This document shows, in pieces, positions 19,196 to 29,900 of a DNA stretch of 64,000 nt; within the stretch, counting starts at the first letter, position 1; every line of letters starts with the position of its first letter. The notes beneath the pieces are model-generated. The model saw only the letters and a list, made by a program, of their open reading frames with translations, did not search any database and was not told where the DNA came from. The position numbers and the translations under genes were made by a program. This stretch comes from Tillandsia leiboldiana (lineage: Eukaryota > Streptophyta > Magnoliopsida > Poales > Bromeliaceae), in the NCBI GenBank assembly GCA_029204045.2, contig CM055077.1, positions 12,352,584 to 12,416,583 of the forward strand, written 5' to 3'.

Positions 19196-21717
19196 ATCAC
19201 GTCGGTACCAAACGGCCCTTGGAATTACTGCATATGGATTTAATGGGGCCGGTTCGTCAACCATCTTTGGGAGGTAAATGGTATATTTTCCTTTTGGTTG
19301 ATAATTTCTCTAGGTATTCATGGGTAACTTTTCTAAAAGAGAAAGCGGATACTTTCGACTCTTTTCATGAGGTTTGTCATCGTATTATGAATAAAAGAAA
19401 TGAAAAGATCGTTCGTGTTCGAAGTGATAGAGGTGGAGAATTCATAAATTCTAAATTCATTGAGTTTTGTACTTCCAACGGAATAAAACATGAATTCTCA
19501 GCACCCTATACACCTCAGCAGAATGGTGTTGTTGAGCGCAAAAACAGGGTTGTTCAAGAGATGGCACGTGTGATGCTTCATAGCCGGAATTTACCGTTAT
19601 ATTTTTGGGCTGAAGCTGTGAACACCGTCGTCTATGTAATTAATCGAGTGTATTTGCGCCCTGTAACTTTAAATACACCATATGAGCTGTCGTTTAGTAG
19701 AAAACCAAACATCAAATATTTTCGTATCTTTGGGAGTCGATGTTTTATTCTGCGTGATCGCGAAAACCTCGGTAAGTTCGACTCTCGAAGCGACGAAGGG
19801 ATTTTCATGGATTATTCTACTAACAGTAGAGCATATCGGGTATTTAACTTGGAATCGAAAACGATGATAGAATCTATAAATGTTAAAGTAGATGAAGCTT
19901 TCCACTTTGCATCTGATAAATCTACCCTTGATATGTCTCTAGATGATGATACTCCTGTAAATGCATCTTCTCGTAATAACTCTTTCAATAAAGTTGATGC
20001 ATCTAATGGTTCTTCAAGTTCATCTAATGTGCAGGAATTATCACATATACCTCCGACTACTCCATTACAGCAAACATTACGCATCTCCAAGGATCATCCG
20101 GAATCTAACATTATTGGAGACCCACAAGAAGGAGTTAGAACTCGGAGACAGTTGGTTTGTGGAGTCGCATGCTACGTCTCCATGATTGAACCAAAGAACA
20201 TCGATGAAGCTCTTCAGGATGACTACTGGATTGAAGCTATGCAGGAAGAGCTCCATCAGTTCGAACGAAACAAAGTCTGGGAATTAACGAAGCCTCCGAA
20301 GCAACACAATGTGATTGGTACTAAATGGATTTTCAAGAATAAGAAAAACGAGGATGGTACCATCATCAGGAATAAAGCACGCTTAGTTGCTCAAGGCTAC
20401 TCTCAAATAGAAGGTATAGACTTTGATGAAACATTCGCCCCGGTAGCTAGACTCGAGTCAATTCGTATTTTATTCGCTATTGCTTGTCTTTTTAAAATCA
20501 AACTCTTTCAAATGGACGTCAAGAGCGCGTTTTTAAATGGGTTTTTAAATGAGGAAGTTTATGTGGCTCAACCGAAAGGTTTTGTAGACTGTAAACAACC
20601 TAACCATGTTTTTCGTTTGAAAAAGGCTCTTTACGGTCTAAAACAAGCACCGCGAGCATGGTACGAAAGGTTGACAAAGCACCTATTAGAAAAGGGCTAT
20701 ACTCGAGGGGGAGCTGACCGGACTCTCTTTGTGAAGCATTATCAGGATAATTTCATTGTGGCACAAATCTATGTCGATGACATTGTATTTGGGGCAACTA
20801 GAGACAATGATGCTTCTAAATTCGCTGAAACCATGGAAAGCGAATTTGAGATGTCAATGATGGGCGAATTGACTTACTTTCTTGGATTGCAAGTGAAACA
20901 AACTGAAGAAGGCATTCATTTATGTCAATCCAAGTATGCAAGGGAGTTGGTGAAGAAATTTGGATTAGAAGATTCTAAAGATTTTCCGACTCCTATGGGA
21001 ACTAGCAATAAGGGATTAGGAAGTGAATCACTTAGTGAGAGTGTAGACGAGAAGCTTTATAGCAGCATGATTGGAAGTCTACTCTATCTTACAGCTAGTC
21101 GCCCGGATATATCCTTTAGTGTTGGGATTTGCGCGAGATATCAATCAGCACCAAAGGAGGTTCACCTGAAAGCGGTGAAAAGGATCATCCGGTACATCAA
21201 AGGAACTTTGAATTTCGGAATTTGGTATCCTATGGGAACAACGCTTGACATTATAGGATATTCAGATGCCGATTGGGCAGGATCTGTGGATGATCGGAAG
21301 AGCACGAGTGGTGCATGTTTTTATCTTGGCCATTGCCTTGTTGCATGGCATAGTAAAAAGCAAAACTGCATTGCACTCTCGACTGCCGAAGCGGAATATA
21401 TTTCAGCAGGTAGTTGTTCAACCCAACTCATTTGGATGAAAAGCGTGTTGAGCGACTTCCGAATTTCAGCAACTTCGGTAACCATTCTTTGTGACAACAC
21501 AAGTGCTATAAACATTTCTAAAAACCCTGTGTTGCACTCAAGAACAAAACACATTGAACTTAGATATCATTTTCTAAGAGAGTTAGTTGAGTCAAATATT
21601 CTTCAAATTTCCTACATTTCAACTGAGGATCAATTAGCTGACATCTTAACAAAACCCTTGGATCTAAAACGATTTATTCATTTGCGTAAGGCAATTGGAA
21701 TGCTTTCCTTGAAATAA
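19192..21717 (+). CDS. pol: Ty1/copia pol, integrase core to RNase H (5'-truncated)
   Basis: 841 uninterrupted codons. The integrase core has the catalytic triad D16 (LLHMDLMGP), D79 (RVRSDRGGEF) and E115 (NGVVERKNR), spacing D-x35-E. The copia reverse transcriptase (RVT_2, about residues 362-605) has YVDD at 527-530. RNase H has SDADWAG near 691-697, the region RKSTSGACFYLG, and a terminal ADILTKPL near 815. The protease and the integrase HHCC zinc finger are missing, and the frame differs from gag, so a deletion joined the gag tail directly to the integrase core. The nominal ATG is internal to the ancestral polyprotein and is not a natural start. The order IN-RT-RH defines Ty1/copia. The intact frame suggests moderate age, but the product cannot be matured normally. 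Confidence 0.93.
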   Translation: MNHVGTKRPLELLHMDLMGPVRQPSLGGKWYIFLLVDNFSRYSWVTFLKEKADTFDSFHEVCHRIMNKRNEKIVRVRSDRGGEFINSKFIEFCTSNGIKHEFSAPYTPQQNGVVERKNRVVQEMARVMLHSRNLPLYFWAEAVNTVVYVINRVYLRPVTLNTPYELSFSRKPNIKYFRIFGSRCFILRDRENLGKFDSRSDEGIFMDYSTNSRAYRVFNLESKTMIESINVKVDEAFHFASDKSTLDMSLDDDTPVNASSRNNSFNKVDASNGSSSSSNVQELSHIPPTTPLQQTLRISKDHPESNIIGDPQEGVRTRRQLVCGVACYVSMIEPKNIDEALQDDYWIEAMQEELHQFERNKVWELTKPPKQHNVIGTKWIFKNKKNEDGTIIRNKARLVAQGYSQIEGIDFDETFAPVARLESIRILFAIACLFKIKLFQMDVKSAFLNGFLNEEVYVAQPKGFVDCKQPNHVFRLKKALYGLKQAPRAWYERLTKHLLEKGYTRGGADRTLFVKHYQDNFIVAQIYVDDIVFGATRDNDASKFAETMESEFEMSMMGELTYFLGLQVKQTEEGIHLCQSKYARELVKKFGLEDSKDFPTPMGTSNKGLGSESLSESVDEKLYSSMIGSLLYLTASRPDISFSVGICARYQSAPKEVHLKAVKRIIRYIKGTLNFGIWYPMGTTLDIIGYSDADWAGSVDDRKSTSGACFYLGHCLVAWHSKKQNCIALSTAEAEYISAGSCSTQLIWMKSVLSDFRISATSVTILCDNTSAINISKNPVLHSRTKHIELRYHFLRELVESNILQISYISTEDQLADILTKPLDLKRFIHLRKAIGMLSLK

Positions 21718-23160
21718 TTTCTTTTGAAATCATTGCTTAGGTTAGGTTTTGTTTTTTTGTGTTTTTGTTCATTATCTATGCTTAGACATAGAACATTAAT
21801 TAAGCATGTGTATTATTGACTTTAATAGCATCCTTTCGTTCATTTAGAAATTTATTATGCTTTGGATATCATAATAATTCATTTGATGCAATGATCATTT
21901 ATGTCAATTAAATCATCTTTGTTTTGATCAAAGTCAATTTCTCTCTCAAACGATCTCTTGGTTTAGTTTTTATCTTATTTGACGGTTGTGTCGAGTATGA
22001 AATCGAGATCAATTTTTGGTTGAATACTTTATATTTTAAATAATTGATAGCCATTTGAGGGGGAGTTAATGAAAATTGTTATGCTCAAAAGATGTGGAAA
22101 GAGTTACATCCCAATGAGGAGTGTGAAAACTACCACCACATGGAGGAAAGAGCTACCACCTCGGTCGTCCGAGTACTGTGTGCAGCAACCACATGAATAC
22201 CAAGCACGGTTTTTCAACATTGATTAGATAAAATGCTTTTATTTTTGGAATACTTGACCCTGTCAAATTCCAAGGTTGGTATAAGGTGGGGATTTTATTG
22301 AAAGATGCTCAAAGAGCCACTCCTTACAATAAACTAACTAGATATATTATCTAACTTATCTGGGATTTCAAACATCTATTGATCTTGGTATTTCATTTTC
22401 TTTACCAAATTGATGATTTGATAAAGGCATTACTCATAAGATTATGATAGATGTGATTGAAGTTGTTCAACTTTAAGGGATTTAATTTTTATAAATTTTT
22501 GTTTCATTTGTTGGATATTGTTGATAGATTTGACATAATCTATTTCTTGTTGTATGAAACGATGATTTTCATTTAAAGTTGATACACAAAAGTGCTTACA
22601 TACTTTTTCTGGATTTTGTGGAATTTTTTTGAATTATTCTGAAGAAAAAGTTGGAGCCAATCCGGATTGGACAAGCCGATCCGGATCCCGAACGCAGGTA
22701 TTTCCTGCGGGTAGCCGATCCTGACTGGATTCAAGATCCGATCCGGATCGCGGCTAGGGTTTTATATAGAACAAAAGGGTTTTGATTTCTTTTTACTTCA
22801 ATCTTTTGTTCCTAAGTCTCCAGAGCTTCTCTCTCTAGAATTCATCCATCTTGGAGGCTTCCAAACTCAAGTTCTTCGATTCTAAGTAAGTTTTCTTGAT
22901 CAAAATCTCAGTTTTTCACAGTTTTTCATGTTTTTCCTCAAAACGTGATGAAAATTTTGTATCTTTTTCATTTTGGATTGGTTTTTGATCAAATTTCTTT
23001 TGAAATAAGAACTCTGGGTAGAATAGTTTTGATTATATGCTAGGTATTCTCCTGATTAACGGATTTTTAGGCTTCGATTTCTAAAAATTCGGTTTTAGGG
23101 CATATAATAGGAATTTTTGAAAATCATGGGATTGATCTATTTTTAAAATTCTTTTGGCAA
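21718..23160 (+). mobile_element. Post-pol region of Sirevirus B, unit 1
   Basis: Non-coding. PPT-like GAGGGGGAG at 22057-22065, spacer, ATCCGGAT-type array at about 22658-22750, TATATAG at 22763-22769, CT-rich leader, splice donor GTAAGT at 22886-22891, and the first ~275 nt of the leader intron. The intron text then breaks into a second copy of pol at 23161. Together with the end of pol this forms one unit (20953-23160) of a tandem duplication whose second unit runs 23161 to about 25150. Confidence 0.8.
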
Positions 23161-23660
23161 AAGAAATTCGGATTAGAAGATTCTAAAGATTTTCCTACTC
23201 CTATGAGAACTAGCAATAAGGGATTAGGCAGTGAATCCCTTAGTGATAGTGTAGACGAGAAACTCTATCGAAGTATGATTGGAAGTCTACTTTACCTCAC
23301 AGCTAGTCGCCCGGACATATCCTTTAGTGTTGGGATCTGCGCGAGATATCAGTCAGCACCAAAGGAGGATCACCTGAAAGCGGTGAAACGGATCATCCGG
23401 TACGTCAAAGGAACTGTAAACTTCAGAATTTGGTGACAACACTAGTGCTATTAACATTTCCAAAAACCCTGTGTTGCACTCAAGAACAAAACACATTGAA
23501 CTTAGATATCATTTTCTTAGAGAGCTAGTTGAATCAAATATTCTTCAAATTTCCTACATTTCAACTGAAGATCAATTAGCTAACTTTTAAACAAAACCTT
23601 TGGATCAAAAACGTTTTATTCATTTGCGTAAAGCAATTGGAATGCTTTCCTTGAAATAAC
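23161..23660 (+). pseudogene. Duplicated 3' end of pol (RT/RNase H), internally deleted
   Basis: Repeats 20953-21717 starting at KKFGLEDSKDFPTPM. The frame stays open to 23436 (TSNKGLGSESLSDS, YLTASRPDISFSVGI), then about 260 bp of the RNase H region including the SDADW site is missing. It rejoins at CDNTSAIN-type sequence (about 23435) and has a stop before the terminal TKPL. It cannot encode an active enzyme. Divergence from the first copy is scattered, so the duplication is not recent. Confidence 0.88.
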
Positions 23661-24593
23661 CTTTTTTTGAAACTCTTGTTTAGGTTAGGTTTTGTTTTTG
23701 TGTTTTTGTTCATTATCTATGCTTAGACATAGAACATTAATTGAGCATTAGTTTTATTGACTTTAACTGCATCCTTTTGTATGTTTAGAAATTTATTATG
23801 CTTTAGATATCATAATATTTCAGTTGATGCAATGATCATTTATTTCTATTAAATCATCTTTGTTTTGATCAAAGTCAATTTCTCTCTCAATGATCTCTTG
23901 GTATAGTTTTTATCTTATTTGACTATTTAGTCGAGTATGAAATCGAGATCAATATTTGGTTGAATACTTTATATCTTAAATAATTGATAGCCAATTGAGG
24001 GGGAGTCAAAGAAAAAGTGTTATGCTCAAAAGATGTGGAAAGAGTTACATCCCAATGAGGAGTGTGAAAACTACCACCACATGGAGGAAAGAGCTACCAC
24101 CTCGGTCGTCCGAGTACTGTGTGCAGCTACCACATGTATACCAAGCAAGGTTTTTCAAGTTTGATTAAATAAAATGCATGTTGAAATACTTGACTCTGTC
24201 AAATTTCAAGGTTGGTATAAGGTGGGAATTTTAATGAAAGATGCTCAAAGAGCCACTCTCTTCAACAGATTGTCTAAATATATTATCTATCATATTTGGG
24301 ATTTCAGACATCTATTGATCTTGGTATTTCATTTTCTTTACCAAATTGATGATTTGATAAAGGCATTACTCATAAGATCAAGTTAGATGTAATTGAAGTT
24401 GTTCAACTTTAAGGGATTTAACTTTTATATATTTTCGTTTCGTTATTTGAATATTTTTGATAGATTTGGCATAATCTATCTCTTGTTGTATGAAATGATG
24501 ATTTTCATTTAAAGTTGATACACAAAAGTGCTTACATACTTTTTCTGGATTTTGTGGAATTTTTCTAAATTTTTCTAAAGAAAAAGTTGGAGC
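23661..24593 (+). mobile_element. Post-pol spacer of Sirevirus B, unit 2
   Basis: Second copy of 21718-22650. Contains PPT-like GAGGGGGAG at 23997-24005. AT-rich, no ORF of interest. Confidence 0.75.
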
Positions 24594-24770
24594 CGATCCG
24601 GATTGGACATGGCGATCCGGATCCCGAACGCAGATATCTTTCTGCGGGCAGACGATCCGGATTGGACTTGCCGATCCGGATCCCGAACGCAGATTTTTTC
24701 TGCTGGTAGCCGATCCGAATCGGATTCACGAAATGATCCGGATCGCGGCTAGGGTTTTATATAGAACAAA
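24594..24770 (+). promoter_or_regulatory. Internal promoter for envelope-like ORF
   Basis: Five ATCCGGAT sites (24594-24745), in pairs such as GATCCGGATTGGAC then GATCCGGATCCCGAAC, followed by TATATAG at 24758-24764 within GGGTTTTATATAGAAC. About 115 nt of CT-rich leader then leads to the splice donor. The same palindromic motif forms the U3 array upstream of the TATA box in the LTRs of this family. Sequence features are direct; promoter activity is inferred. Confidence 0.6.
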
Positions 24771-24879
24771 AGGGTTTTGATTCCTTTTACTTCAATCTTT
24801 TGTTCCAAAGACTCCAGAGCTTCTCTCTCTAGATTTCATCCATCTTGGAAGCTTTCAAACTCAAGTTCTTCGATTCTAA

Positions 24880-25261
24880 GTAAGTCTTATTGATCAAAAT
24901 CTCGGTTTTTCACAGTTTTTCATATTCTTCCTCAAAACGTGATGAAATTCCTGTATCTATTTCGTTTGTGGATGGTTTTTGATCAAATTTCTTTTGAAAT
25001 AAGAACTCTGGGTATATTAGTTTTGATTATATGCTAGATATTCTCATGATAAACGGATTTTTGGGCTTCGATTTCAAAAATTTCGGTTTTAGGGCATATA
25101 ATGGGAATTTTCGAAAATCATGCAATTGATCTATTTTTAAAATTCTTTTTGCAAAACTAATTTGATTCTTAGTCTCTCTACACGATAATGATTGTTTGGG
25201 TACAATCTTTCAAATTTTTGAAAATTAACAATTTTTCGTGTTCTTGAGGTGTTTCCCACAG
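24880..25261 (+). other. Leader intron of envelope-like transcript
   Basis: GTAAGT at 24880-24885, T-rich body, TTTCCCACAG ending at 25261, then 34 nt to the ATG at 25296. Length 382 nt; element A has 383 nt with the same sites. A donor without its own acceptor at 22886 could also splice to this acceptor. Confidence 0.65.
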
Positions 25262-25295
25262 GACCTTATTTTCTTTTCACAAGAAACTAGTAGCA

Positions 25296-26738
25296 ATGGT
25301 GATCACCTGGATCATTTTCCTTCTGGCTGCTATGGTTCATACAAGAGATACTGTCAAGCCCAAGAAGGCTAAGAAGGCGAAGAAATCAATGGATGATTCC
25401 GATACGGACTCTGAAACGGAATCAATTGATTGGGATGAGCTTCAAGTTGAAGCAACTACTGCCACTGCTTCAAAAGGGAAAGTCCCTGCAGAGACATCAA
25501 AGGCAAAGGCTCCGCCCACTGCTGCTGAAAAAGGAAAAGCCCCAATGGAAGAAACTCCTTTGAAAACAAAAAGAAAAAATGTTGCTCGCAAGAGAGGGAG
25601 TGCTCGAGGAATTTCCATTGAGCAACCAGTTGCTAGCCAACCACCTCCACAAGACTTTATCAGCTCTGCTAGGATAAAGGATTTTGAGAACAGGGAATGC
25701 ATTGGCGAAAGACATGTTAATGTCAAAGCCTTGAAGGAACGATCTCCGCTATTTGGGACTCTGTATGACCAGACAGGTCTTGCTCCCATTTGCCATTTCC
25801 CCGAGACCACTGGGTATTGTCTTCACTCAGTGAGGATGTTTTATCAAAATGCTTGCTATCTAGTTGATCAGGAGAGCGGACGTCGAGACTTTCAAACATT
25901 GGTCAAGAATGTTAAGATTAAAGTAAACCCTCAACTGATTGGAGAGGTGTTAGGGATGGAGGCCAGAGCTGATGGACCTCATTATCTGAAAAGTCAAAAC
26001 TTCTCCACCAACTCCTGGAGAGTGGTAGTTGATGGCATCTGTCTTCCAGATACTCTGTTGGCAGGAAACTCCGTCTTTTCAAAAGAGCTTCGACCAGAGT
26101 ATCGCTACTTAAACTTCATTGTTTGTTATAACGTCCTTCCAAATATGAATACAAAGGTTCTTCGGTGGGATAGGATGTTATTCCTTTATCTTCTTGGAAA
26201 CCCCACAGCGGCAATGGGAGCTAACTTAAACATTCCTTACGTCATCTGGTCAAGGATGGCGCGCTATGTGGAACATGCTCACCCTTCAGAGAGACTTCCC
26301 TATCCAATGATCATTATGCGCATTCTTCGAAAATTTAAAGCTGACACAAGTGCGAGTTCCTACATGCACAGTCTAGGAACGATCAATGAAACAACAATTG
26401 TAAAGTCTCTCTCGACAAAGCAAGATGAGCCCCCATCACCTCCTCACCGACGACGAGCACAACAACAAGCAACAACCTCTGTACCGGCAGCATCCCCTCC
26501 AGTCCAACTAGCACATGCGACACAACAAGCACCTCCATCAACTTCCGATGATGCATCGGTTACCTCTATTTATAAAGAACAGCAACGGCTCTCCAACGAG
26601 CAAGAACGCATATCAAATGAACTTATTGAAGTAAAGGAAGAAATAAAGAAGGTCAATAAGAAGCAGTCATCCATGAACAAACGGTTAAAGAAAATCTTCC
26701 AAATACTCGGCTGCATCAGTTCGGATGAATCTGAGTAA
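25296..26738 (+). CDS. Envelope-like / plant-transposon-domain ORF of Sirevirus B (480 aa)
   Basis: Uninterrupted 480 codons behind the leader intron. Residues 1-14 (MVITWIIFLLAAMV) are hydrophobic and look like a signal peptide or membrane anchor. Residues ~20-110 are Lys/Ala/acidic low complexity (SMDDSDTDSETESID). Residues ~120-335 form a globular region with DFENRECIGERHV, FPETTGYCLHSVRMFYQNA and NVLPNMNTKVLRWDRMLFLY, resembling the Pfam 'putative plant transposon protein' domain found in plant retroelement third ORFs. Residues ~370-425 are Pro/Gln/Ala-rich. Residues ~427-475 are a strong coiled coil (KEQQRLSNEQERISNELIE). Sireviruses often carry such an ORF after pol, called envelope-like. 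No second clear membrane segment is visible, so an envelope function is not supported. Role unknown. Confidence 0.75.
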   Translation: MVITWIIFLLAAMVHTRDTVKPKKAKKAKKSMDDSDTDSETESIDWDELQVEATTATASKGKVPAETSKAKAPPTAAEKGKAPMEETPLKTKRKNVARKRGSARGISIEQPVASQPPPQDFISSARIKDFENRECIGERHVNVKALKERSPLFGTLYDQTGLAPICHFPETTGYCLHSVRMFYQNACYLVDQESGRRDFQTLVKNVKIKVNPQLIGEVLGMEARADGPHYLKSQNFSTNSWRVVVDGICLPDTLLAGNSVFSKELRPEYRYLNFIVCYNVLPNMNTKVLRWDRMLFLYLLGNPTAAMGANLNIPYVIWSRMARYVEHAHPSERLPYPMIIMRILRKFKADTSASSYMHSLGTINETTIVKSLSTKQDEPPSPPHRRRAQQQATTSVPAASPPVQLAHATQQAPPSTSDDASVTSIYKEQQRLSNEQERISNELIEVKEEIKKVNKKQSSMNKRLKKIFQILGCISSDESE

Positions 26739-26901
26739 TCCTTATCTTTTTAATCTTCTTTTGTGCAGGTTTTAAGTTTTAGTTTTTAGTTTTAATTCTC
26801 ACACTTTTGGTTCTTGAACCTCTTAACTATTCTCTCCATTTTGGTAATTTTTGGCTAAAGTTTGTGACAAAAAGGGGGAGAGAGAAGTATAAACAATGAT
26901 A
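26739..26901 (+). other. 3' flank of envelope-like ORF with PPT-like tract
   Basis: Short T-rich sequence with an acceptor-like TTTTGTGCAG, then AAAAAGGGGGAGAGAG at 26869-26884, the same as 2319-2334 in element A. It is cut by G2 at CAATG (26902-26906). Confidence 0.6.
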
Positions 26902-26906
26902 CAATG

Positions 26907-29900
26907 TGTGGTGACCCGGATCTTTGCAGGGCTTCTACAGTGTGACCAGCAGCTTCTGGAAGCCTACGTGGCATGTCGGCGGTGTTCGCGCGCCAGTTTG
27001 GACACAAGAGATGGACTCGGGGCTTAAAATGGATCTCGTAGGTAATCGGGGGACCCCATCGGATGTTTAGAACAGTTTACGCGAGGAGTGGATATCAAAT
27101 TTAGGCTCGGCGCGGAATTCGGATTAAAAATACCTTTCCGGGAGCCTCCGGCAAATTATAGGATTGGAATTTGGCAAAATGGACGCCGGATTTGGAATCA
27201 GCGCGCGAAAACGGTCAAGATGGGCTAATTACTTACTGTTTTTGAGCTTGCGGGTACTGTTCATGCCGGAACAGTATTTCCGGCGATCGCCGGCGGCGGC
27301 CGGCGGCGGCGGGCGGCGTCGGCGGGCGGCGGCGCAGCCTCGGGCAGGCGTTTGGCGGCCGCGGGCAGGCGGCTGAGGGCGCGGGCAGGCGGCTGAGCGC
27401 GCGGGCAGGCGCGCGGTCCACCGCGGAGGTCGTGCACCGGGGTGGGGCCACGTGGCGCTCTCCGGTTGGCCGGTTCAGCGGGAGCGGTCCACTGAAATTG
27501 GGCCCGGGTGCACGGTAGACCGGGTGGACACGTGGCGTGAGGTGATTGGTTCGGTGTTGTGCTCCCGGTCCACGCAACCGGTGGAGGTGGGTGACCGGGG
27601 CAGGTGGCCGTACGGCGGGGCAGGTGGCCGTACGGCCCGGGTCAGCCGCGACGTGCGCGGTCCACGGCGCGACGTGCGTGGTGCACGGGTTGCCGGGCCA
27701 CGTGTCGCGTCGCCATTTGCGGGCGCAGGTGCACCGGGTGCAGTGGGGCCCGGGGGAGTAGTGGACTGAGCTGTGTGGTGGACCGGGCCGCACTGTGCGC
27801 GCCCGAAACTTGGCGGGCCGGGCCGCACTGTGCGCGCCCGAATTCGGGCGGACCGGACCGGGCGCCCGAAAGTTGGGACACAATGGGAATTTTTCCAATT
27901 GTTTCCTCAGCCTATAAATAGGCAGCCCGAGCCCTCTTCTTTGGCTCTTTTCTCTCAGCCCACGCACCATCTGCCCGAGCACCTTGAAGAAGACTTGTTC
28001 AACTCTTAATTCTTGATCTTCCTGCCAAGTTCTACGATTTTAGGAGCACGCATCCCGAGGTTCTGGATTTTACGGTGCGGCGCGATGTTGCTTTCTAGTG
28101 TTCTTCTTCGGCGCAGCGGCAGTGTTTTGGCTCCCCTGGGTTACCCCGAGATCATTTTGCAGTGATTCTTGCGCCCACAGACTCCTAAGAGGTAGGGCTT
28201 CATCTTTCGTATTGATCACGCTTTCCTGTTTCGAGTTTTTGGCACGGATCCCGAGGCAACACTGTGACCCTTTTTCTGTTTGGCTTTGTGGGGCAGCATC
28301 GAGGTGTTTTGGCCATATCTTTGCGCGCAAGCGTCAGCCGGAAACGAGCTTATACAACTTTTTCATCTACAGATCGCAAGGAACGCACTCGTATTTTTCT
28401 TGGATTTTTCTGAGATTTCATCAGAGGTGAAAATTACTGTTTTCTCAGTGAACTGTGTACAGTTTTAATACAGATTTTTGTATGAGTGTACCCCCTTGCC
28501 GAATTTTTATCTTGACTTACCGAACTCCGATTTGGGCGTGCAAGGTACCGTTTCGAAGCTATCGACGCAAGGATTGCTGTGATATTTTTATTGGAATTTT
28601 CTGGGCACTATCTGCAGGTGATAATTTAACAGTTCAGAATTCGAGGTTGTATGCGGTTTTAAGTGCTATATTTGGGAGCCTAGTGTAATTAGTGGACTTT
28701 GTATTGTGCCAGGAGTGTTACGGGTGTGCTGAACTTATTGGAGCAAGGGATTAGAGTTATTTGGTGTTTTCAGCTGTTGGGCTTTGGACAGTCAGCTTTT
28801 CAGGTGGGTGCCTTATTCCCGGAACCGGTGGACGGTTCTCTAAATTTTCATATGTTAGCATTGCATGCAGGTGAATGGTACAATAGCTGGGATTGATCGG
28901 TAAGTTTAACAATAAGGATTTTATGGAAATTGCAAGTGAATTATTCACAGTATGACAATGGTATTAATCAAATAGTCATGTTGATGATTAGTGAAAGCTT
29001 ATCTAAGGCAAGGATACCCTATATGATTAATTATCATGCCATATTAGCACATAACCTTTTATGAGGATGGTTTATGCATTGGGATAGGATTATGTAGTTA
29101 TGTGCAGGTTCTACTCTGAGGAGCCATTATGGATTGAGAATTATGGACAGGTATGGTCATTGATAATTTTGGCATGAGGTTTATTTTCTTTATTCTTCTT
29201 GAGGACAAATGTATGCTTGTATGGACATATGTGTATGGACATATAGTTAGGCCATCTGTTACTGCTGCACTACATATTGGAATTTGACTTAGGAGAAACC
29301 ATGATTGCTTTCTTTCTCCTTTTTATTTAGACTTTTGAGTCATGTTGCTCGGGTTCGAGCAGAGGTTTGGGATAGTGTAGCTGGGACCTTAGGGTCAGAG
29401 ACAGGGTGTGCTTGATTGTGGATTGTGGGTTATTGCGGCAACCGCGGACAGTAGGTGGTTGACCGGATCTTGATTAATTTACCCAATTGTGGATTGTGGG
29501 TTATTGCGGCAACCGCGGACAGTAGGCGGTTGACCGGATCTTGATTAATTTACCCAATTGTGGGTTGTGGGTTATTGCGGTGACCGCGGACTTTGGGCGG
29601 TTGACCGGATGTTGACTATTGCATCAGATTGGGTATCAGATTTGTTCTAGTGGATGGTGTTTCCCACTTTTTGAGTACTATTGCATCAGATCGGGGTTTT
29701 GTTAGTGGACGGAGTTTCCCACTTTGATTATAGTCTTGATCCAGTCCTGCTATTATGAGACAGTGGTTACAGAGATACTCGATACAGTGATGCTTGATAC
29801 AGTGATACTTTACTCGTGTGGGTCGCTCCCCTCGAGTGCCACTCCGGAGTAGGCTTTCCACGGTGTGAGCGCCGGGCACCAGGCAGGGTTCTTGAGTTCG

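Noticed and set aside
25296..26738. A true viral envelope glycoprotein
   Set aside because: Only an N-terminal hydrophobic segment is visible; no C-terminal anchor, cleavage site or fusion peptide could be recognised. 'Envelope-like' is kept only as the customary name of this ORF position.
27233..28009. Frames up to 257 codons in the U3 of G2 (27233-28009 and 34759-35559)
   Set aside because: Same reason: GC-rich LTR promoter sequence with low-complexity translation and lengths that change between the two LTR copies through indels.
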